Origin: an uncultured Christensenella sp.
Lineage (GTDB): Bacteria > Bacillota > Clostridia > Christensenellales > UBA3700
NCBI GenBank assembly: GCA_910584035.1
Contig: CAJTZR010000042.1
Span: 1-14,428, forward strand
DNA: 14,428 bases
Direction of reading: 5' to 3'
The notes beneath the pieces were generated by a model. That model was not told where the DNA came from, made no database searches, and saw nothing but the letters and a program-made list of their open reading frames with translations. Shown here piece after piece: positions 13,816-14,428 of this stretch. The translations under genes were made by a program, and so were the position numbers. How positions within the stretch are numbered: the first letter of the stretch is position 1; each line of letters starts with the position of its first letter.

Positions 13816-14428
13816 ATAGCTTTTGCTGATGGGTATTGTATCAATGAACGAAAAAGTTTTTATAATTAATTGTTTTAAGAATTAAAAAGCTTTTGCTGTT
13901 TATTGTTACTATATTAAATTTAAAAATGTTTATCATTTATTAATACATTAGTGAAATGCAAAATTATTATTGTTATTTGCGATAGTGATTTAAAAACTTT
14001 TACTTTAAATATTATATTAATAAAATCTAAGCTGAAAATTGGTAAAAGTGTAGTAACTATTTAAATTGTTATTTATAGTATTTGCTTGTTTATATCTTTA
14101 AATAGTAAATTAGCGTGCCATATTATTAAAAATTATTAGTATATTACGTGTTTAAAAATGTTAGTATAAGTTAGTTTGAAAGTAAAGTTTTTTTGTTATA
14201 AAATGCTCTTTACATAAACTAGTTTGTAATTAATATTTTGGATAAGTTGATTTGATAGTAAAGTTTGTGATATTGATAAAAAATCTATTAGTCGCTATTA
14301 TATTTGAATTTGATTAAAGTTTAGGTAATTTAAGCTAATTAGCTAATAATGCTATTATTTTAAAATTTAATTGCTTATAATATAAATTATGTGTCGTTAA
14401 ATTTGAGAGAACTCAAATTTAAACAAAA
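13816..14428. other. AT-rich gene-free tail with remnants of the array
   Basis: No credible coding region on either strand. AGCTTTTGCTG occurs at 13817 and 13888, resembling the AAAGCTTTGCTG core of the array, the latter about one period after unit 5. AGTTAGTTTGAAAGTAAAG near 14170 and AGTTGATTTGATAGTAAAG near 14245 form a further imperfect pair. Nothing else recognisable is seen apart from the palindrome at the end. Confidence 0.55.
14397..14422. repeat. Perfect 11-bp inverted repeat at the window end
   Basis: TTAAATTTGAG (14397-14407), loop AGAA, CTCAAATTTAA (14412-14422). There is no T run on either side in the proper place, so a terminator is not supported from what is visible; it could be the start of something continuing to the right. 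Confidence 0.5.

Overview
The window looks like a chromosomal segment of an AT-rich Bacillota, most likely an uncultured gut-type Clostridia lineage. This rests on strong AT bias in coding and especially non-coding DNA, SD-type ribosome binding sites (AAGGAG variants), a PdaB-type deacetylase, a lipoprotein signal and the standard genetic code (TGA is used as a stop). The genus cannot be fixed from sequence alone. All convincing genes lie on the + strand; I found no tRNA, rRNA, transposase, phage gene or CRISPR array.

Left part (1-3264): the 3' end of valS, overlapped by a HAD phosphatase gene, then two adjacent multi-pass membrane proteins of unknown function. These four probably form one transcript. 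After them comes an independent non-coding RNA with its own consensus promoter and an 11-bp terminator. Hand folding gives a rod with a central bubble and a hairpin in its 3' strand, which is the architecture of 6S RNA. About 1 kb of very AT-rich, gene-free DNA follows (3265-4241).

Middle (4242-5738): a two-gene unit, a membrane-anchored PdaB-like polysaccharide deacetylase followed after 20 nt by a two-OB-fold SSB-like protein, closed by a clear terminator.

Sugar region (5742-12709): a consensus promoter and a 200-nt structured leader precede an SLC45/sucrose-type MFS transporter, followed by a signal-less GH20 beta-N-acetylhexosaminidase. A second promoter, overlapped by a long inverted repeat, drives a GPH-family transporter with a 125-residue charged cytoplasmic tail. 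That gene is translationally coupled (ATGA overlap) to a large lipoprotein that also has a C-terminal transmembrane helix and charged tail. Together these suggest uptake of intact amino-sugar glycosides and hydrolysis inside the cell; the lipoprotein may be a dedicated partner of the GPH carrier. A 15-bp stem terminator with a GTAA loop ends the unit.

Right part (12710-14428): no intact gene. A fragment duplicated from the upstream lipoprotein gene comes first, then a tandem array of about five 146-148-bp units. Each well-kept unit carries an inverted repeat and a promoter-like TTGATT-16-TATAAT pair, and the array decays at both edges. This array and the coupled transporter-lipoprotein pair are the least ordinary parts of the window.
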